From positions 124,001 to 188,000 of the forward strand of contig NZ_JASZYQ010000001.1 in NCBI RefSeq assembly GCF_030316885.1: a DNA stretch of 64,000 nucleotides, given 5' to 3'. Origin of the DNA: Variovorax jilinensis (lineage in GTDB: Bacteria; Pseudomonadota; Gammaproteobacteria; Burkholderiales; Burkholderiaceae_C). Positions 48,363 through 58,024 of this stretch are shown here, piece by piece. A model generated the notes under the pieces. It saw only the letters and a program-made list of their open reading frames with translations. It was not told the DNA's origin and ran no database searches. Each line of letters begins with the position of its first letter. Positions within the stretch are counted from its first letter, which is position 1. The position numbers and the translations under genes are program-made.

Positions 48363-50719
48363 CAGCTTTCCTCCTCGGCGCTTCGCGGCGCGCCCGCCAG
48401 CGCCGCCGCCATCTGCTGCTGCTTGGCGATCTCGCGGTACATCTGGTCGCGGCCGCTCAGGTACTGCTTCGGCCAGTCGACGTCGCGGCTTTGCAGCTTG
48501 GCCGCCTCGTGCAAGGTCCAGGCCGGGTCGGCCAGGTGCGGACGTGCGACGGCGCAGAGGTCGGCACGGCCCGCGGCGATGATGCTGTTGGCCTGGTCGG
48601 CGTCGGTGATGGCGCCGACCGCGATGGTCGCGATGCCGACCTCGTTGCGGATGCGGTCGGCGAAGGGCGTCTGGTACATGCGCCCGTACACCGGCTGCGC
48701 CGCTCGCGTGGTCTGACCTGAGGAGACGTCGATGAAGTCGCAGCCCGCGGCCTTGAACGCGCGCGCCATCTCGACCGCGTCGGCGTCGGTGTTGCCGCCC
48801 GGTGCCCAGTCGTGGGCCGACAGGCGCACGCTCATCGGGCGATCGGCCGGCCAGGCGGCGCGCATGGCCTCGAAGACCTCGAGCGGATAGCGCAGCCGGT
48901 TGGCCAGACTGCCGCCGTAGTCGTCATCGCGCTGGTTGGTGAGCGGGCTCAGGAAGGCCGAAAGCAGGTAGCCGTGGGCGCAGTGCAGCTCGAGCCAGTC
49001 GAAGCCGATCTCGGCGGCACGGCGGGTGGAGGCGACGAACTGGTCGCGCATCTGGTCCATCTGCGCGCGGGTCATTGCCGCCGGCAGCTGGTTCTGCTCG
49101 CCGTAGGCCACCGCGCTGGCAGAAAGCAGCGGCCAGTTGCCCGCGGCGAGCGGCTCGTCGGTGCCTTCCCAGCCGACCTGCGTCGAGCCCTTGGGACCGC
49201 TGTGGCCGAGCTGCAGGCCGATCTTTGCGCTCGACTGGCCATGGACGAAATCGACGATGCGCCGGAACGCCGCCTGCTGCGCGTCGTTGTAGAGCCCGGT
49301 GCAGGCCGGCGTGATGCGGCCTTCGGGCGTGGGGCTGGTCATCTCGACCATCACCATCGCGGCACCGCCGAGTGCCCGCGCGCCCAGATGCACCAGCAGG
49401 AAATCCTGCGGCACGCCGTCGACCGCGCTGTAGGTGGCCATGGGCGAGACCAGGATGCGGTTCTTGAGTTCGAGCTTGCGCACCTTCAGCGGCAGAAGCA
49501 TCGGCATGGTGCGCTTGCCGCCGGCCAGCCATTGCTCGTAGCCCCCCAGCCATTGCGTGTCGCGCAGCCGCAGGTTCTCGTGGCTGATGCGCTGCGAACG
49601 CGTCAGCAGCGAATACGCGAACTGCTCGATCTCCATGCCCGTGTAGCGCGGCACGTTCTCGAACCATTCGGTGGAGTTGCGCGCAGCGTTCTGGATCTTG
49701 AGCACCTCGACGCTGCGGCGGGCCTCGTAGGCCTCGAGCACCTCGTCGATCTCGCCGCCGTCGGCGAAGGTGTTCGCGAGGTCGATCGCGTCTTCCAGCG
49801 CCAGCTTGGTGCCCGAGCCGATCGAGAAATGGGCCGTGTGGGCGGCATCGCCCATCAGCACCACGGGCACGCTTCGGCCGTCGATCTCGACGCGATGGGT
49901 CCAGTGCTTGCAGACCACGCGCGGGAACCGGATCCAGTTGGCCGAGCCGCGCAGATGGGTGGCATTGCTGATCAGCGCGTGCCCGCCGAGGTACCTGGCG
50001 AACAGCTTCTCGCAGAAGGCGATGGCTTCGGGCTGCTCCATCTTGTCGAGGCCGTGGGCCTGCCAGACCGCCTCGGGCGTCTCGACGATGAAGGTCGAGG
50101 TCTTGTCGTCGAACTGGTAGGCGTGGGCCTGGAACCAGCCGTGCTCGGTTTGTTCGAAGGCGAAGGTGAAGGCGTCGAAGGTCTGGTGCGTGCCGAGCCA
50201 GACGAAGCGGCACTTGCGCAGGTCGATGTCGGGCTCGAAGACATCCTGGTAGCGCGTTCGGATGCGGCTGTTGAGGCCGTCGCTCGCGATCACGAGGTCG
50301 GCGCGGTACTGGGCGGCGAGGGCCTGGTCGTCGACGGCGTCGGTCTCGAAGACCAGGTCGACGCCGAGCGCGAGGCAGCGCTCCTGCAGGATGTTCAGCA
50401 GCCGCTTGCGCCCGATGCCGCAGAAGCCATGGCCGCCCGAGCGCACCTGCCGGCCCTTGAAGAAGACCTGGATGTCGTCCCAGTGGTGGAACTCGCCACC
50501 GATCAACGCGGCGGTGTCGGCGTCGGCGGCCTGCAGGTTGGCCAGCGTCTGGTCGCTCAGCACCACGCCCCAGCCGAAGGTGTCGAAGGGCCGGTTGCGC
50601 TCGATCACGGTGATCTCGAGCGAAGGCTGGCGGGCCTTCATGAGCAGCGCGAAGTAGAGGCCGGCAGGACCGCCCCCGATGCACAGAACGCGACGAAGAT
50701 TCGGTGTGAAGCTATTCAT
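48362..50719 (-). CDS. Bifunctional aryl-CoA monooxygenase/reductase (2-aminobenzoyl-CoA monooxygenase/reductase or salicylyl-CoA 5-hydroxylase type)
   Basis: A 785-residue fusion. Residues 1-380 are an FAD hydroxylase: [20 protein letters not shown] at the start, [14 protein letters not shown], and [19 protein letters not shown]. From about 400 to 760 is an old-yellow-enzyme NADH:flavin oxidoreductase: [54 protein letters not shown]. In the Azoarcus-type 2-aminobenzoyl-CoA pathway such a fusion hydroxylates and then reduces the ring in one protein. First gene of the operon. There is no ribosome-binding site before the ATG. Confidence 0.9.
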   Translation of the reverse strand: MNSFTPNLRRVLCIGGGPAGLYFALLMKARQPSLEITVIERNRPFDTFGWGVVLSDQTLANLQAADADTAALIGGEFHHWDDIQVFFKGRQVRSGGHGFCGIGRKRLLNILQERCLALGVDLVFETDAVDDQALAAQYRADLVIASDGLNSRIRTRYQDVFEPDIDLRKCRFVWLGTHQTFDAFTFAFEQTEHGWFQAHAYQFDDKTSTFIVETPEAVWQAHGLDKMEQPEAIAFCEKLFARYLGGHALISNATHLRGSANWIRFPRVVCKHWTHRVEIDGRSVPVVLMGDAAHTAHFSIGSGTKLALEDAIDLANTFADGGEIDEVLEAYEARRSVEVLKIQNAARNSTEWFENVPRYTGMEIEQFAYSLLTRSQRISHENLRLRDTQWLGGYEQWLAGGKRTMPMLLPLKVRKLELKNRILVSPMATYSAVDGVPQDFLLVHLGARALGGAAMVMVEMTSPTPEGRITPACTGLYNDAQQAAFRRIVDFVHGQSSAKIGLQLGHSGPKGSTQVGWEGTDEPLAAGNWPLLSASAVAYGEQNQLPAAMTRAQMDQMRDQFVASTRRAAEIGFDWLELHCAHGYLLSAFLSPLTNQRDDDYGGSLANRLRYPLEVFEAMRAAWPADRPMSVRLSAHDWAPGGNTDADAVEMARAFKAAGCDFIDVSSGQTTRAAQPVYGRMYQTPFADRIRNEVGIATIAVGAITDADQANSIIAAGRADLCAVARPHLADPAWTLHEAAKLQSRDVDWPKQYLSGRDQMYREIAKQQQMAAALAGAPRSAEEES

Positions 50720-50727
50720 GGATAAAT

Positions 50728-50755
50728 AGTTTAGACATAAACGATCTCGTGTCAA
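50728..50755 (-). promoter_or_regulatory. Promoter of the aminobenzoyl-CoA-type operon
   Basis: Minus strand: -35 TTGACA at 50750-50755, a 16-base spacer, -10 TAAACT at 50728-50733. Transcription should begin around 50721-50722, leaving only two or three bases before the ATG at 50719. It overlaps the inverted repeat at 50729-50742. Confidence 0.7.
50729..50742. promoter_or_regulatory. Candidate MarR operator
   Basis: Inverted repeat GTTTA-GACA-TAAAC on the plus strand. It covers most of the -10 box and part of the spacer, so binding would block RNA polymerase. The MarR gene in the same operon is the likely binder. Confidence 0.55.
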
Positions 50756-50825
50756 CCATGGCAAGCCCGGGGTCCTCGGCGGCACCCAGTTGACGAGCCC
50801 GTTTCCGCTGGCAAGAATCAATCTC

Positions 50826-52097
50826 ATGCAAAGCCTCCTTCCCAAGATCGAGTCCCAGCTTTCATCCTTGTCCGTTCCCATCGCGTTGCAGCTTCCGGAT
50901 GGCCGGCAGGTGGCCCGCGCCGGAGCCCGCGTCACGCTTGCCTTCAAGGACTGGTCGGCACTCGCCAAGCTCGGCGGCCGGCAGATCGGCGCCATCGGCG
51001 AGGCCTATGTCGAAGGCCGCGTGCAGATCGAAGGCGCCATGCGCGACCTGATCGATGCCGCGGTCGGGCTGCTGCCAGGCAACCCGGCCGAGACCGACAC
51101 CGGCTGGTGGAGCCGACTGCAGCGGCGCGCCAAGTCGCGCGGCTCGCATTCGCTGGGCAAGGATGCGGCCCAGATCGAGTTCCACTACGACGTCTCGGAC
51201 GACTTCTATGCGCTGTGGCTGGACCCGCGCCGGGTCTATTCATGCGCCTACTTCAGCGATCATGCGATGACGCTCGCGCAGGCCCAGGAAGCCAAGCTCG
51301 ATCACATCTGCCGCAAGCTCATGCTGCAGCCCGGCGAACGCTACCTGGACATCGGTTCGGGCTGGGGCGCGCTGCTGCTGTGGGCGGCCGAACACTATGG
51401 CGTCGACGCCACCGGCATCACGCTGTCGAAGAACCAGCATGCCCACGTGCAGCGTCTGATCGAGGAAAAGGGACTGCAGGGCCGCGTGCGCGTCGAGCTG
51501 CGCGACTACCGCGCGCTCGACGATGGCAAGCCCTTCGACAAGATCTCGTCGGTCGGCATGTTCGAGCACGTGGGCAGCGCCAACATGGGCATGTACTTCC
51601 GCAAGATCCATGCACTGCTGGCGCCGGGCGGCCTGGTCATGAACCACGGCATCACCTCGGGCCAGCTCGACTACCGGCAGCTCGGCAACGGCATGGGCGA
51701 CTTCATCGAGAAGTACATCTTTCCCGGCGGCGAACTGCTGCACGTGACGCACGTGCTGCGCGAGACGGCAGCCGCGGGGCTCGAGATGGTCGACACCGAG
51801 AACCTGCGTCCGCACTACGCGCGCACGCTGTGGGCCTGGTCGGACACCCTCGAGGAAAGGCTGGCCGAAGCGCGTGAAGTCCTACAGCGAAGCGGCGGGC
51901 GCCAGGGCGAGAATGCCGAGCGGATTCTGCGCGCCTACCGCCTCTACCTGGCGGGCTCCGCCATGAGCTTCGAGCAGGGCTGGATTTCGCTGCACCAGAT
52001 GCTGTCGACCAAACCCGACGGCAAGGTGGATGCGCGGACCCTGCGAGGTGCCCAGTCGGAGTACCCTTTCGTGCGCAGCTACATGTACAACCGATAA
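50826..52097 (+). CDS. Cyclopropane-fatty-acyl-phospholipid synthase family protein
   Basis: A 423-residue SAM-dependent methyltransferase. An N-terminal lipid-binding domain covers about 1-110; the catalytic domain has [23 protein letters not shown] motif [20 protein letters not shown], and [17 protein letters not shown] with the bicarbonate-site Glu. It adds a methylene bridge to unsaturated acyl chains of membrane phospholipids. The frame is open from a TTG at 50790, but ATG50826 is preferred. It is divergent from the aromatic operon. Confidence 0.88.
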   Translation: MQSLLPKIESQLSSLSVPIALQLPDGRQVARAGARVTLAFKDWSALAKLGGRQIGAIGEAYVEGRVQIEGAMRDLIDAAVGLLPGNPAETDTGWWSRLQRRAKSRGSHSLGKDAAQIEFHYDVSDDFYALWLDPRRVYSCAYFSDHAMTLAQAQEAKLDHICRKLMLQPGERYLDIGSGWGALLLWAAEHYGVDATGITLSKNQHAHVQRLIEEKGLQGRVRVELRDYRALDDGKPFDKISSVGMFEHVGSANMGMYFRKIHALLAPGGLVMNHGITSGQLDYRQLGNGMGDFIEKYIFPGGELLHVTHVLRETAAAGLEMVDTENLRPHYARTLWAWSDTLEERLAEAREVLQRSGGRQGENAERILRAYRLYLAGSAMSFEQGWISLHQMLSTKPDGKVDARTLRGAQSEYPFVRSYMYNR

Positions 52098-52109
52098 GAG
52101 ATCTCTCCA

Positions 52110-52433
52110 ATGCTCTACAAATTCCAGTCGCGTGCGACGCCTCCGTTCGTGATGCTCGAAGTCCATGCCCGCCAGCTCTTCGACGTGATCGGGAAGTCGC
52201 CCGCTCCGAAGGGCATCATCACGGTCGACCAGATGCCGGCTGCGATCTCTGCACTCGAGGCCGCGATGGCGCGCGAAGGCCAGAACGCCCACAACGCCGA
52301 TGACTATGCGGTCGAGGCTCACGACAACGAGGCCGAGAAGCAGCACATCGGGCTGCGCCAGCGCGCGTCGCCGCTGCTGCACATGCTCAAGGATTCCCTC
52401 GCCGAGAAGAAGGACGTCATCTGGGAGGTTTGA
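52110..52433 (+). CDS. DUF1840 family protein
   Basis: A 107-residue soluble protein typical of Burkholderiales. Begins MLYKFQSRATPPFVMLEVHA and ends LRQRASPLLHMLKDSLAEKK followed by DVIWEV, matching DUF1840. Function unknown. It follows the cfa-like gene by 12 bases, so likely co-transcribed. Repeat copy B starts right at its stop. Confidence 0.85.
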   Translation: MLYKFQSRATPPFVMLEVHARQLFDVIGKSPAPKGIITVDQMPAAISALEAAMAREGQNAHNADDYAVEAHDNEAEKQHIGLRQRASPLLHMLKDSLAEKKDVIWEV

Positions 52434-52530
52434 GCTCGCCCCCAGGTTGGGCTCACTGCGTGTAGCCCGCCCACCCCCGGCCGGGGGCAACACCTGCGGC
52501 CCGGCGGAGCCGGTTCCGCGGTGTTTCGCG
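52434..52530 (+). repeat. Structured 3'-end element, copy B (after DUF1840 gene)
   Basis: Begins at the base after the stop. First stem GGGCT-CACTGCGTGT-AGCCC; the C/G stem follows; the third stem at 52490-52524 has arms ACACC/GGTGT, GCGG/CCGC and CCGGC/GCCGG around GGA, then TTTC. The rest of the gap to 52615 is GC-rich with another short hairpin near 52535-52552 and nothing coding. Confidence 0.8.
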
Positions 52531-52615
52531 AGGGGGCCGTCCTTCGGCGGCCCGACGGCATGGGGCCTGGGGCCCAAGGCCTCGGTCGACGTTCGTGCCT
52601 CGGCGCCCGGGGGCC

Positions 52616-53632
52616 TCAGTCGACCTTGGCGCCGGAGGCTTTCACCACCTTCGCCCACTTGGCGTGTTCGCTGTCGATGAGCTTCGCGAACGCCGCCGGC
52701 GTGTCGCCGCTCGGGATCGCGCCCTGGGCCAGCATCTTTTCCTTGACGGCCGGGGTGGCGAGTGACTTGGCGACTTCCTGCTGGATGCGGCTGACGACCT
52801 CGGGCGGGGTGCCGGCCGGTGCCAGCAGGCCGAACCACGAACTGGCCTCGTAGCCCTTGAGCGCGGGGCCGCCGGCTTCTTCCACCGTGGGCACGTCGGG
52901 CAGCGCGGGCGATCGCTGGGCGCTGGTCACCGCCAGCGGGAGCAGCTTGCCGCCCTTGATCTGCTGCATCGAGGAGGGCAGGTTGTCGAACATCACGTCG
53001 GCGTTGCCACCCACCATGTCCATCAGCGCCGGGCCCGAGCCACGGTACGGGATGTGGGTCATGTAGCTGCCGGTCATGCTCTTGAACAGCTCGCCGGCCA
53101 GGTGGATCGAGGTGCCGCTTCCGCTTGAGGCCATGTTGAGCTTGCCGGGATTGGCCTTCGCGTATTTGATGAAGTCGGCCACGTTTCGGATGCCGAGCGC
53201 GGCCGCCTTGTCGGCGTTCATCTCCATCACGTTGGGCACTGCGGCCACCAGCGTGATCGGTGTGAAGTCCTTGATCGGGTCGTAGGGCAGCTTGGGGTAG
53301 AGCGCGCGGTTGATGCCGTGCGTGCCGACCGTGCCCATCAGCAGCGTGTAGCCGTCGTTCGGGGCCTTGGCCACGATCTCGGCGCCGACGTTGCCGCCGG
53401 CGCCGGCACGGTTGTCGACCACGAACTGCTGGCCGAAGGCGCGGCTGAGTTCGGGTGCGACCGCGCGGGCCAGGATGTCGGTGGTGCCGCCCGGCGCAAA
53501 GGGCACGACGATGCGCACCGGCTTGGTGGGCCACGTGCCTTGTGCCGCGGCGGGGCCGCCGAGCAGTGCGAGGGCCGCGGTCGCGGTCGCCGTCAGCAGA
53601 AGGCGGCGCGGTTGGGAAGTGCAGAAGGTCAT
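52616..53632 (-). CDS. Bug-family extracytoplasmic solute receptor
   Basis: A 338-residue periplasmic binding protein. The signal peptide runs to about 31 (GGPAAAQG). Bug motifs: [55 protein letters not shown], and [17 protein letters not shown]. It captures an unknown carboxylate. No transporter membrane subunits are nearby. A LysR gene lies 62 bases upstream on the same strand and could regulate it. Confidence 0.9.
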   Translation of the reverse strand: MTFCTSQPRRLLLTATATAALALLGGPAAAQGTWPTKPVRIVVPFAPGGTTDILARAVAPELSRAFGQQFVVDNRAGAGGNVGAEIVAKAPNDGYTLLMGTVGTHGINRALYPKLPYDPIKDFTPITLVAAVPNVMEMNADKAAALGIRNVADFIKYAKANPGKLNMASSGSGTSIHLAGELFKSMTGSYMTHIPYRGSGPALMDMVGGNADVMFDNLPSSMQQIKGGKLLPLAVTSAQRSPALPDVPTVEEAGGPALKGYEASSWFGLLAPAGTPPEVVSRIQQEVAKSLATPAVKEKMLAQGAIPSGDTPAAFAKLIDSEHAKWAKVVKASGAKVD

Positions 53633-53694
53633 GGGGTGTTTTTAACGACCCGGCGCTTCGGCGTCGCGGGTGGAAACCCCGTGCGCGGCCTCGT

Positions 53695-54618
53695 TCAGGT
53701 GCCGCGCATGCGCTGGTCGAAGTCTTCGGCGCGCAGGCGCTCGACCACGAAGTCCACGAAGGCGCGCGTCTTGGCGGGCAGCAGCTTCTTGCTCGGGTAG
53801 TGGAGCGAGATCGGCCCGTTGTCGGCCCACCAGCCCGGCAGCAGGCGCACCAGCGCACCGCTCTGCAGTGCGGGCCGCGCGAAGACCATCGGCAGCAGCG
53901 CCACGCCCAGGCCCATGACCGCGGCATCGCGCATGGCCTCCGGATCGCTGAAGACCAGGCGCGGGCGCAGTTCGACCGCGCCTTCGTCGCCGGCCTCGTT
54001 GCGCAGTGTCCAGGCCCGTATCCGGCCGGTGGGCGACGAGCGCCGCAGGATGCCGTCGTGCCCGGTCAGATCGGCGGGATGGCGCGGCAGGGGGCGGCCC
54101 GCGAGATAGCCGGGCGCCGCCGTCGCCACCACGTGCACCCGCGCCAGCTCGCGCGCTACCAGTCCCTGCGTGAGTTCGACGCCGCCGCCGATGCCGGCGT
54201 CGAAGCCCTCGCCGATCAGGTCGACCTGCCGGTTGTCGAAGTGCCAGTCGGGCAGCACGGCCGGATAGCGGGCCAGGAAATCCGGCAGCAGCGGCAGCAC
54301 GTAGGCCCGCCCGAAGGCCTGGCCCATGCTGACCTTGAGCACGCCGGCCGGCGCTCCGCCTTCCTGGGCCAGCCCGGCGACCGCGTCGGACAGTGTCACC
54401 AGGGCGCCACCGATCTGGCCATGCAGGCGATCGCCGCTCTCGGTCAGGGTCAGGCGCCGGGTGCTGCGCTGGAACAGCCTGACGCCCAGTGCGAGCTCGA
54501 GCCGGGCGACGTTCTTGCTGACCGCCGCCGGCGTCAGGCCGAGCTGGCGTGCCGCGGCCGAGAAGCTGCCGGCCTCGGCCGTGCGGACGAAGGATTCGAG
54601 ATGGCTGAGCGGCTGCAT
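53695..54618 (-). CDS. LysR-family transcriptional regulator
   Basis: A 307-residue LysR protein. N-terminal HTH: HLESFVRTAEAGSFSAAARQ then GLTPAAVSKNVARLE, followed by a substrate-binding domain. Start ATG54618 (MQPLSHLES) is chosen; ATG54627 and TTG54633 are in frame upstream. It is divergent from an SDR gene, with a 17-bp palindrome in between at 54629-54645, so it most likely controls that SDR. Confidence 0.88.
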   Translation of the reverse strand: MQPLSHLESFVRTAEAGSFSAAARQLGLTPAAVSKNVARLELALGVRLFQRSTRRLTLTESGDRLHGQIGGALVTLSDAVAGLAQEGGAPAGVLKVSMGQAFGRAYVLPLLPDFLARYPAVLPDWHFDNRQVDLIGEGFDAGIGGGVELTQGLVARELARVHVVATAAPGYLAGRPLPRHPADLTGHDGILRRSSPTGRIRAWTLRNEAGDEGAVELRPRLVFSDPEAMRDAAVMGLGVALLPMVFARPALQSGALVRLLPGWWADNGPISLHYPSKKLLPAKTRAFVDFVVERLRAEDFDQRMRGT

Positions 54619-54628
54619 GGTGATCATT

Positions 54629-54645
54629 TTCAACCATTGGTTGAA
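54629..54645. promoter_or_regulatory. 17-bp palindrome, candidate LysR operator
   Basis: TTCAACCA-T-TGGTTGAA: perfect 8-bp arms about one base, in the 112-base gap between the divergent LysR and SDR starts, adjacent to the LysR start. Confidence 0.6.
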
Positions 54646-54730
54646 TTTGATGCGGCATTTTCATGGCTACTCGAAATGCAATCGGAAGCCCAAACTGCAT
54701 CCCATCCCAACCACTTTCCTGGAGTTCGAC

Positions 54731-55495
54731 ATGAGCACTTCCCCTGACCTTCACCCCGCAACCCAGGCCGGCAAGGTGGCGCTCGTGACCGGCGGCTCGC
54801 GCGGCATCGGCGCGGCGATCGTGCGGCGGCTCGTGCGCGATGGCGTGGCAGTCGCCTTCACCTATGCCGGCAACGAGGCCGCGGCCCACGCGCTGGCAGC
54901 CGAGATCGAGGCCGGCGGCGGTCACACGCTGGCGATCCGCGCCGACAGCGCCGATGCTGATGCCGTGCGCAGCGCGGTCGACCAGACGGCCCGGGCCTTC
55001 GGCCGGCTCGATATCCTGGTCAACAACGCCGGCGTCTTTCTCGGCGGCACGGTCGAGCAGATGTCGCTCGCGGACTTCGACCGCACGCTGGACATCAATG
55101 TGCGAGCCGTCTTCGTCGCCACCCAGGCCGCCGTGCGCCACATGGGCCAGGGCGGTCGGGTCATCACCATCGGCAGCACCAACGCCGAACGCATGCCCTG
55201 GGCCGGCTTCGCGGCCTATGCGATGAGCAAGTCGGCCCTCAGCGGCCTGACGCGCGGCCTGGCGCGCGACCTGGGCCCGCGCGGCATCACGGTCAACAAC
55301 GTGCAGCCCGGCCCGGTCGACACCGAGATGAACCCGGCCGGTGGCCCGAACGCCGAGGCGATGCATGCGCTGATGGCGCTGCCCCGGCACGGGCGCGGCG
55401 AGGAGATCGCCGGCATGGTCGCCTACCTCGCAAGCCCCGAGGCCGCCTTCGTGACCGGCGCCAGCCTGATGATCGACGGCGGCTTCTCCGCCTGA
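54731..55495 (+). CDS. SDR-family oxidoreductase (FabG-like)
   Basis: A 254-residue classical SDR. Cofactor motif VTGGSRGIGAAIV, NNAGVFLGG, catalytic Ser in TIGSTNAERM, and YAMSKSAL with Tyr and Lys; the end AFVTGASLMIDGGFSA is typical. It reduces or oxidises an unknown carbonyl/alcohol with NAD(P)H. Divergent from the LysR gene. Pairs of this kind are frequent in soil proteobacteria. Confidence 0.9.
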   Translation: MSTSPDLHPATQAGKVALVTGGSRGIGAAIVRRLVRDGVAVAFTYAGNEAAAHALAAEIEAGGGHTLAIRADSADADAVRSAVDQTARAFGRLDILVNNAGVFLGGTVEQMSLADFDRTLDINVRAVFVATQAAVRHMGQGGRVITIGSTNAERMPWAGFAAYAMSKSALSGLTRGLARDLGPRGITVNNVQPGPVDTEMNPAGGPNAEAMHALMALPRHGRGEEIAGMVAYLASPEAAFVTGASLMIDGGFSA

Positions 55496-55548
55496 GACAG
55501 GACGCCCCCCGATGCGCCTGCGGCGCCTCTCCCACTAGGGGGCAGGCC

Positions 55549-55566
55549 GGCCGCTTCGGAGCGGCC
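55549..55566. terminator. Hairpin between convergent SDR and E1-beta genes
   Basis: GGCCGCT-TCGG-AGCGGCC, a perfect 7-bp stem with a stable tetraloop, in the 129-base convergent gap. Further on, GGCCTCTGGAATGG is directly repeated at 55576 and 55601. It probably stops both transcripts, though no T run is seen. Confidence 0.45.
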
Positions 55567-55624
55567 GCGCGCGGCGGCCTCTGGAATGGGACGCCGCGCC
55601 GGCCTCTGGAATGGACGCTGCGCG

Positions 55625-56641
55625 TCAGGCGTCGCGAGCGGGGTGCGGCGCCAGGAGGGCTTTCGCCGCCTCGGCGATCCGGCCAGCACCGATGCGCGAC
55701 TGCGCCTCGAGCACCGGCGCGTAGCCGACCGGGATGCGCGGCGCTCCGAGGCGCGCGATGCGGCAGCCGGTGGCCTCGGCCGCGCTGGCCGCGATCTCGG
55801 CGCCGAAGCCGGCCGCCTGCACCGCCTCGTGAACCACCAGCAGGCGGCCCGTGCGGCCGCAGGAGCCGAGCACGGTCTCCCGGTCCCAGGGCCACAGCGT
55901 GCGCAGGTCGATCAGCTCGACCGCGATGCCCTCGGCCGCGAGCGCATCGCAGGCTTCGGCGCAGGCCAGCATCTGCCGGCCCCAGCTGACCAGCGTGAGC
56001 GCATCGCCGCGGCGTCGCACGGCGGCCCGGCCGAGCGGCACCTCGATGCCTTCGTCGACCTCGCCGCGCAGGCCCCAGAGCGTCTTGTGCTCGATGTAGA
56101 CCACCGGGTCACCGCAGCGCAGCGCCGCCCGCAGCAGCGCGTAGTTGTCCTGCGGCGTGCCGGGGCAGACCACGACGACGCCGGGCAGGTGTGCGAACCA
56201 GGCCTCGAGCGATTGCGAGTGCTGCGCCGCCGAGGCGTCCCAGATGCCGCCCGGCATGCGCGCCACCAGCGGCACGCGGCCCTGGCCGCCGAACATGAAA
56301 CGGTTCTTCGCCGCCTGGTTGACCAGCTCGTCCATCCCGCAGAGCGCGAAATCGACCACCCGCATCTCGACCACCGGCCGAAGCCCGGCCAGCGCCATGC
56401 CGACGCCGGCACCCATGATCGCGGCCTCGGAAATCGGCGTGTCGATCACGCGCTCGGTGCCGAAGCGCTGCTGCAGGCCCTTGTACTGGCCGAAGATGCC
56501 GCCGCGGCCGACGTCCTCGCCGAGCACCACCACGCGCGCATCGGCTTCCATCTCGCGTTGCACCGCGAGCGCCGCGGCCTCGGCGTAGCTCAGCTGCCGA
56601 AGCTGCAGCGTGCCGTCTTCGCGGCTGCTGCCCAGGGTCAT
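55625..56641 (-). CDS. 2-oxo-acid/acetoin dehydrogenase E1 component, beta subunit
   Basis: A 338-residue transketolase-like pyrimidine-binding subunit. It has LSYAEAAALAVQREM at the start, VVVLGEDVGRGGIFGQYKGL, RVIDTPISEAAIMGAGVGMA, and AVELIDLRTLWPWDRETVLG. It pairs with the alpha subunit to decarboxylate a 2-oxo acid or cleave acetoin using ThDP. ATG56641 overlaps the alpha stop (ATGA); ATG56647 is also possible. No E2 or E3 gene is present nearby. Confidence 0.9.
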   Translation of the reverse strand: MTLGSSREDGTLQLRQLSYAEAAALAVQREMEADARVVVLGEDVGRGGIFGQYKGLQQRFGTERVIDTPISEAAIMGAGVGMALAGLRPVVEMRVVDFALCGMDELVNQAAKNRFMFGGQGRVPLVARMPGGIWDASAAQHSQSLEAWFAHLPGVVVVCPGTPQDNYALLRAALRCGDPVVYIEHKTLWGLRGEVDEGIEVPLGRAAVRRRGDALTLVSWGRQMLACAEACDALAAEGIAVELIDLRTLWPWDRETVLGSCGRTGRLLVVHEAVQAAGFGAEIAASAAEATGCRIARLGAPRIPVGYAPVLEAQSRIGAGRIAEAAKALLAPHPARDA

Positions 56642-57660
56642 GTCCATTGGCCGGCTCCGGTGGTCTGCACGTCGGTGAAGGCGCTGGCCGCATCGGGCCA
56701 GGGCGCGGCATCGGCCGCGGCGAGCGCCGCCTCGACCTCGGCTGCGGCCGCGTTCTCGATCTCGGCCAGCACGCCGGCATCCACCCCGGCCGCCAGCAGC
56801 CGGGCGCGTGCTCGCGCGATCGGATCGGTCTCGAGCGCAGCCGCCAGTTCGGCCGGATCGCGGTAGGCCGCCGGATCGACCGACACGTGGCCCTTCACGC
56901 GGTAGGTGAGCGCATGCAGCAGGCGCGGCCCGCCGTCCGCGCGCACCTGCGCCACCAGCTCGTGCGCCGCGGCATGCACTGCGAACACCTCGTTGCCGTC
57001 GACGCGGGTGGCAGCGATGTCGAGCGCCTCGGCGCGCGCGGAAGCGCCGTCGCCGGCGGTCATCGGGCCGCTCGCGGTGGTGGCGCTCCAGCGGTTGTCC
57101 TCGCACACGAACAGCACCGGCAGCCGGTAGACGCGGGCCCAGTTGAGGGCCTCCAGGAAGGGACCGCGGTTGATCGCGCCGTCGCCGAAGAAGCAGACCG
57201 TGATCGCGTCCCGATGCAGCAGTTTCTGCGCGTGCGCGGCGCCGACCGCGATCGGCAGGCCGGCCGCGACCACGCCGTTGGCGCCCAGCATGCCGACCGA
57301 GAAATCGGCGATGTGCATCGAGCCGCCCTTGCCGCCGTTGAAGCCAGTCGCCTTGCCGAACAGCTCGGCCATCATGCGGCCGAGATCGGCACCCTTGGCC
57401 AGCGTGTGACCGTGGCCGCGATGGGTCGAGGTGAGGTAGTCGGCGGCGCGCAGATGGGCGCACACGCCGGCCGGCACCGCCTCCTGGCCGGTCGACAGGT
57501 GCAGCGGCCCTCGCACCTTGGCGCCGCCCGCGGCCTGTTGGCCATAGGCGCTGACGCCGCCCTGGCTCGCGGTCTCGGCGGCGTTCTCGAAGGCGCGGAT
57601 GCGCACCATCGTGCGGTAGAGCGCGAGCCCTTCCGGTGTTGTCGGTATCGAAATGTCCAT
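56638..57660 (-). CDS. 2-oxo-acid/acetoin dehydrogenase E1 component, alpha subunit
   Basis: A 340-residue ThDP-binding subunit. The ThDP/Mg motif is FFGDGAINRGPFLEALNWAR ending near VFLCEDNRW-like LFVCEDNRWSATT. HRGHGHTLAKGAD is the conserved active-site loop. Length and sequence are nearest to AcoA of acetoin dehydrogenase systems. A GGAGA ribosome-binding site lies before the ATG. It is downstream of an AcoR-like regulator and an HNH gene, all on the same strand. Confidence 0.9.
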   Translation of the reverse strand: MDISIPTTPEGLALYRTMVRIRAFENAAETASQGGVSAYGQQAAGGAKVRGPLHLSTGQEAVPAGVCAHLRAADYLTSTHRGHGHTLAKGADLGRMMAELFGKATGFNGGKGGSMHIADFSVGMLGANGVVAAGLPIAVGAAHAQKLLHRDAITVCFFGDGAINRGPFLEALNWARVYRLPVLFVCEDNRWSATTASGPMTAGDGASARAEALDIAATRVDGNEVFAVHAAAHELVAQVRADGGPRLLHALTYRVKGHVSVDPAAYRDPAELAAALETDPIARARARLLAAGVDAGVLAEIENAAAAEVEAALAAADAAPWPDAASAFTDVQTTGAGQWT

Positions 57661-57733
57661 CTTGTCTCCGGCACGCGCGGTACGTGCGATCTGCGCCGAA
57701 TGCTAACCATGGTCACCCAGGGTCGGCAGCGCG

Positions 57734-58006
57734 CTAACCCGGATCGCGGGTGGCCGCCTGCTGCCGCTCGGCGATCCAGCGCTCGAAATTGCGCTCGGCC
57801 TGCAGCTTGAACTCGTTCCGCGCCTGGTTGCAGGCAGCGTGCGAGAGCCGGCGGTGCTTCTGCTTGCGCACGCCGCCGAGGGTCGAATCGTTGAGGTGCT
57901 CGATGGTCGCCGCGTCGGGGCCGGTGCGCGGTTCGCCGAATCGCATCGGCAGTCCGCACCAGTGGCAGTTGGGACCGAAGGAAGACCGCAATGCCTGGAC
58001 GCTCAT
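57734..58006 (-). CDS. Small HNH-endonuclease-like protein
   Basis: A 90-residue protein. A zinc knuckle Cys14-x2-Cys17 (NCHWCGLP) precedes an HNH core: ATIEHLNDSTLGG with His and Asn, then HRRLSHAACNQAR with the last His. The C-terminal helix is Gln/Arg rich. Free-standing HNH proteins like this may nick DNA or be ordinary cellular nucleases; no phage context is present. It sits between the AcoR-like regulator and the E1-alpha gene. Confidence 0.75.
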   Translation of the reverse strand: MSVQALRSSFGPNCHWCGLPMRFGEPRTGPDAATIEHLNDSTLGGVRKQKHRRLSHAACNQARNEFKLQAERNFERWIAERQQAATRDPG

Positions 58007-58024
58007 GGGGCGTCGAGCATACCT

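Noticed and set aside
57734..58006. HNH protein as a sign of a homing element or prophage
   Set aside because: No intron, intein, integrase or phage genes flank it, and neighbouring genes are intact and metabolic.
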